Below are positions 14,725-15,752 of a stretch of DNA of 15,752 nucleotides, piece after piece. Source of the DNA: Roseimaritima sp. (lineage in GTDB: Bacteria; Planctomycetota; Planctomycetia; Pirellulales; Pirellulaceae); the NCBI GenBank assembly GCA_007124075.1, contig SLFV01000156.1, forward strand, positions 1 to 15,752, in the 5' to 3' direction. Both the position numbers and the translations under genes were made by a program. The notes beneath the pieces were generated by a model. It was not told the DNA's origin, ran no database searches, and saw nothing but the letters and a program-made list of their open reading frames with translations. The first letter of the stretch is position 1. Each line of letters begins with the position of its first letter.

Positions 14725-15031
14725 TAGGTGGAATCCCAACTTTTTTACGTATCGATCCTCGGAAAAAACGGGTCTGCCGCGATCAGCCACCCGGAATCGC
14801 GATCCTTTATCGTTTGCGCGGTTTGCTTCGTTATCGTCCAGAAACACGGAGGGGTAACAGCCAATTATTCGAGTAATTCGGATCTTTCGGTTCCAATCAA
14901 CTCCGCTGCGGGATAATGAAAATCTTCGCTCAGATTGTTTGCTTTCATTTTTTTGTGGCTTTCCCCTCCGACATGTTGAGATACAATCGGGGGTACAACC
15001 GCACGCGAGGCATCTTACATGGAGACCGGCG
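14725..15031. promoter_or_regulatory. Divergent spacer with a candidate promoter for the TPR gene
   Basis: This 307-base AT-richer gap separates two divergent genes and holds no convincing frame of its own. TACAAT at 14982-14987 on the plus strand is a good -10 candidate about 45 bases before the TPR start, though its -35 region is poor. GGAG at 15021-15024, seven bases before the ATG at 15032, is the ribosome binding site. No clear promoter was found for the minus-strand gene. Confidence 0.3.
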
Positions 15032-15595
15032 ATGATTACCGAAGAACGCGTCAGAAGTCGGCATCGGCTGCAAGAGGCCGAGGGCTATCTGATGCTGGCG
15101 ACATCGATCGCCTCGAAGTTTGGTCTTCGGGCTGATCTGCGCCGTCGTACGGTTGTGAAGGCCTTGCGTATGGCTCGCGATTGCCCCGTTGACCTGCAAC
15201 ATGCTTGGAAACGTTTGCTGATCATGGGGCAAAGTCTGCGTGTGTTGAGGAAGTATCGGGCAGCTTCGGTATATCTGTTAGAAGCGGCGCGATTGGAACC
15301 AACCGACCCCGATATTTGGCTGGCCCTGGGCTGGGCCTTGCGTCGGTGTGGTCGTTTGGACCAAGCCACGACCGCTGTCAGTCGTGGTCTTTATTTCACC
15401 CCCGATCACGCCGGACTGCATTTCAATCTGGCATGTTACTTGGCGCTGCTGGGGCAGACCCCCGAGGCGATAACGGAATTGCTGTGGGCACTGGATATCG
15501 AGCCCGACTTGCGGCGGCGCGTCGATTGCGAACCGGACTTTGACCGTATCCGCATGGAACCCGCTTTCCAAGCAATCACCCAGATTTCGGTGTGA
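15032..15595 (+). CDS. TPR protein, cytoplasmic (187 aa)
   Basis: The ATG at 15032 follows GGAG at seven bases; upstream in-frame starts (from 14939) lack such a site and overlap the promoter region. There is no signal peptide. After a basic helical N-terminus (residues 1-65), two to three TPR units follow: YRAASVYLLEAARLEPTDPD, IWLALGWALRRCGRLDQATT with a helix ending YFTPDH, and LHFNLACYLALLGQTPEAIT ending ALDIEPDLR. The ending CEPDFDRIRMEPAFQAI matches the motif that commonly closes TPR arrays (DxDFxxIRxxPxFxxL). Such proteins act as protein-interaction scaffolds; the partner is unknown. It is convergent with a partial gene entering from the right edge. Confidence 0.87.
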   Translation: MITEERVRSRHRLQEAEGYLMLATSIASKFGLRADLRRRTVVKALRMARDCPVDLQHAWKRLLIMGQSLRVLRKYRAASVYLLEAARLEPTDPDIWLALGWALRRCGRLDQATTAVSRGLYFTPDHAGLHFNLACYLALLGQTPEAITELLWALDIEPDLRRRVDCEPDFDRIRMEPAFQAITQISV

Positions 15596-15642
15596 ACCAG
15601 CGTGATTCGGTGTAGCGAGGGGCAACCCGAACCAACGCAGGG

Positions 15643-15687
15643 CAACCCGGAACAGGTAGGCTGCGGGTGCTTTGGGAGTCCGGGTTG
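15643..15687. terminator. Inverted repeat between convergent genes, possible bidirectional terminator
   Basis: CAACCCGGA at 15643-15651 is repeated in inverted form as TCCGGGTTG at 15679-15687, a perfect 9-bp stem with a 27-base loop. A direct repeat GGGCAACCCG at 15620-15629 and 15640-15649 overlaps the left arm. It lies between the TPR stop and the stop of the partial gene on the other strand, as expected for a shared terminator, although no T tract follows. Confidence 0.35.
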
Positions 15688-15694
15688 AACGGGG

Positions 15695-15752
15695 TTAAAA
15701 CTCGCAGAATGCGACCACGAAGTGCACCAGTAGCACGTATAGCGTCGCCCAC
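15695..15752 (-). CDS. C-terminal end of a probable membrane protein, rest outside window
   Basis: From the right edge the minus strand encodes WATLYVLLVHFVVAFCEF followed by TAA at 15697-15695. The 18 residues are strongly hydrophobic, as expected for a final transmembrane helix. The position, convergent with the TPR gene and followed by an inverted repeat, fits a gene end. With so few codons this could be chance, and no family can be assigned. Confidence 0.4.
   Translation of the reverse strand, partial: WATLYVLLVHFVVAFCEF

Overview
The window reads as chromosomal DNA of a planctomycete, most likely a Pirellulales/Rhodopirellula-type marine lineage. The basis is the linked planctomycete-cytochrome/DUF1549/DUF1553 and DUF1501 genes, many long exported proteins with no clear function, several TPR proteins, loose intergenic spacing, weak or absent Shine-Dalgarno sequences and moderately high GC. 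This is inferred from gene content only. No rRNA, tRNA, CRISPR array or complete insertion sequence was recognised.

Left part (1-2302, minus strand): a tightly packed operon reading leftwards. A small TPR-type protein is followed by the DNA-repair gene recO and then by a TPR lipoprotein resembling BamD that runs off the left edge. The recO product carries an extra segment of roughly 45-50 residues exactly between its two zinc-binding cysteine pairs, and the DNA there is a chain of hairpin-forming palindromes.

Centre-left (2460-7361): a divergent promoter region leads to a large exported protein with four DUF11-like Ig-fold repeats. Convergent to it is a small exported protein made of 20-residue repeats. 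The 620-base gap upstream of that small gene contains a 116-base element with perfect 9-bp terminal inverted repeats and 5-bp flanking direct repeats. This is either a MITE-like mobile element or a structured RNA. An exported protein of unknown family follows.

Centre-right (7379-13384, minus strand): a cluster of three genes in transcription order: an exported alpha/alpha-toroid (squalene-cyclase-like) protein, a 1064-residue planctomycete cytochrome protein (PSCyt1-DUF1549-LamG-DUF1553), and a Tat-type DUF1501 protein. The last two are the standard planctomycete pair. A hairpin and a TATAAT box between the first two suggest that the pair has its own promoter. An extended -10 promoter lies about 250 bases upstream of the toroid gene.

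Right part (13385-15752): a long non-coding stretch, an exported Tyr/Arg/Gln-rich protein on the minus strand, a divergent spacer, a TPR protein on the plus strand, and the last 18 codons of an apparent membrane-protein gene entering from the right edge. A 9-bp inverted repeat lies between these last two convergent genes. The two palindromic structures, inside recO and at 5726-5851, are the most unusual things here.
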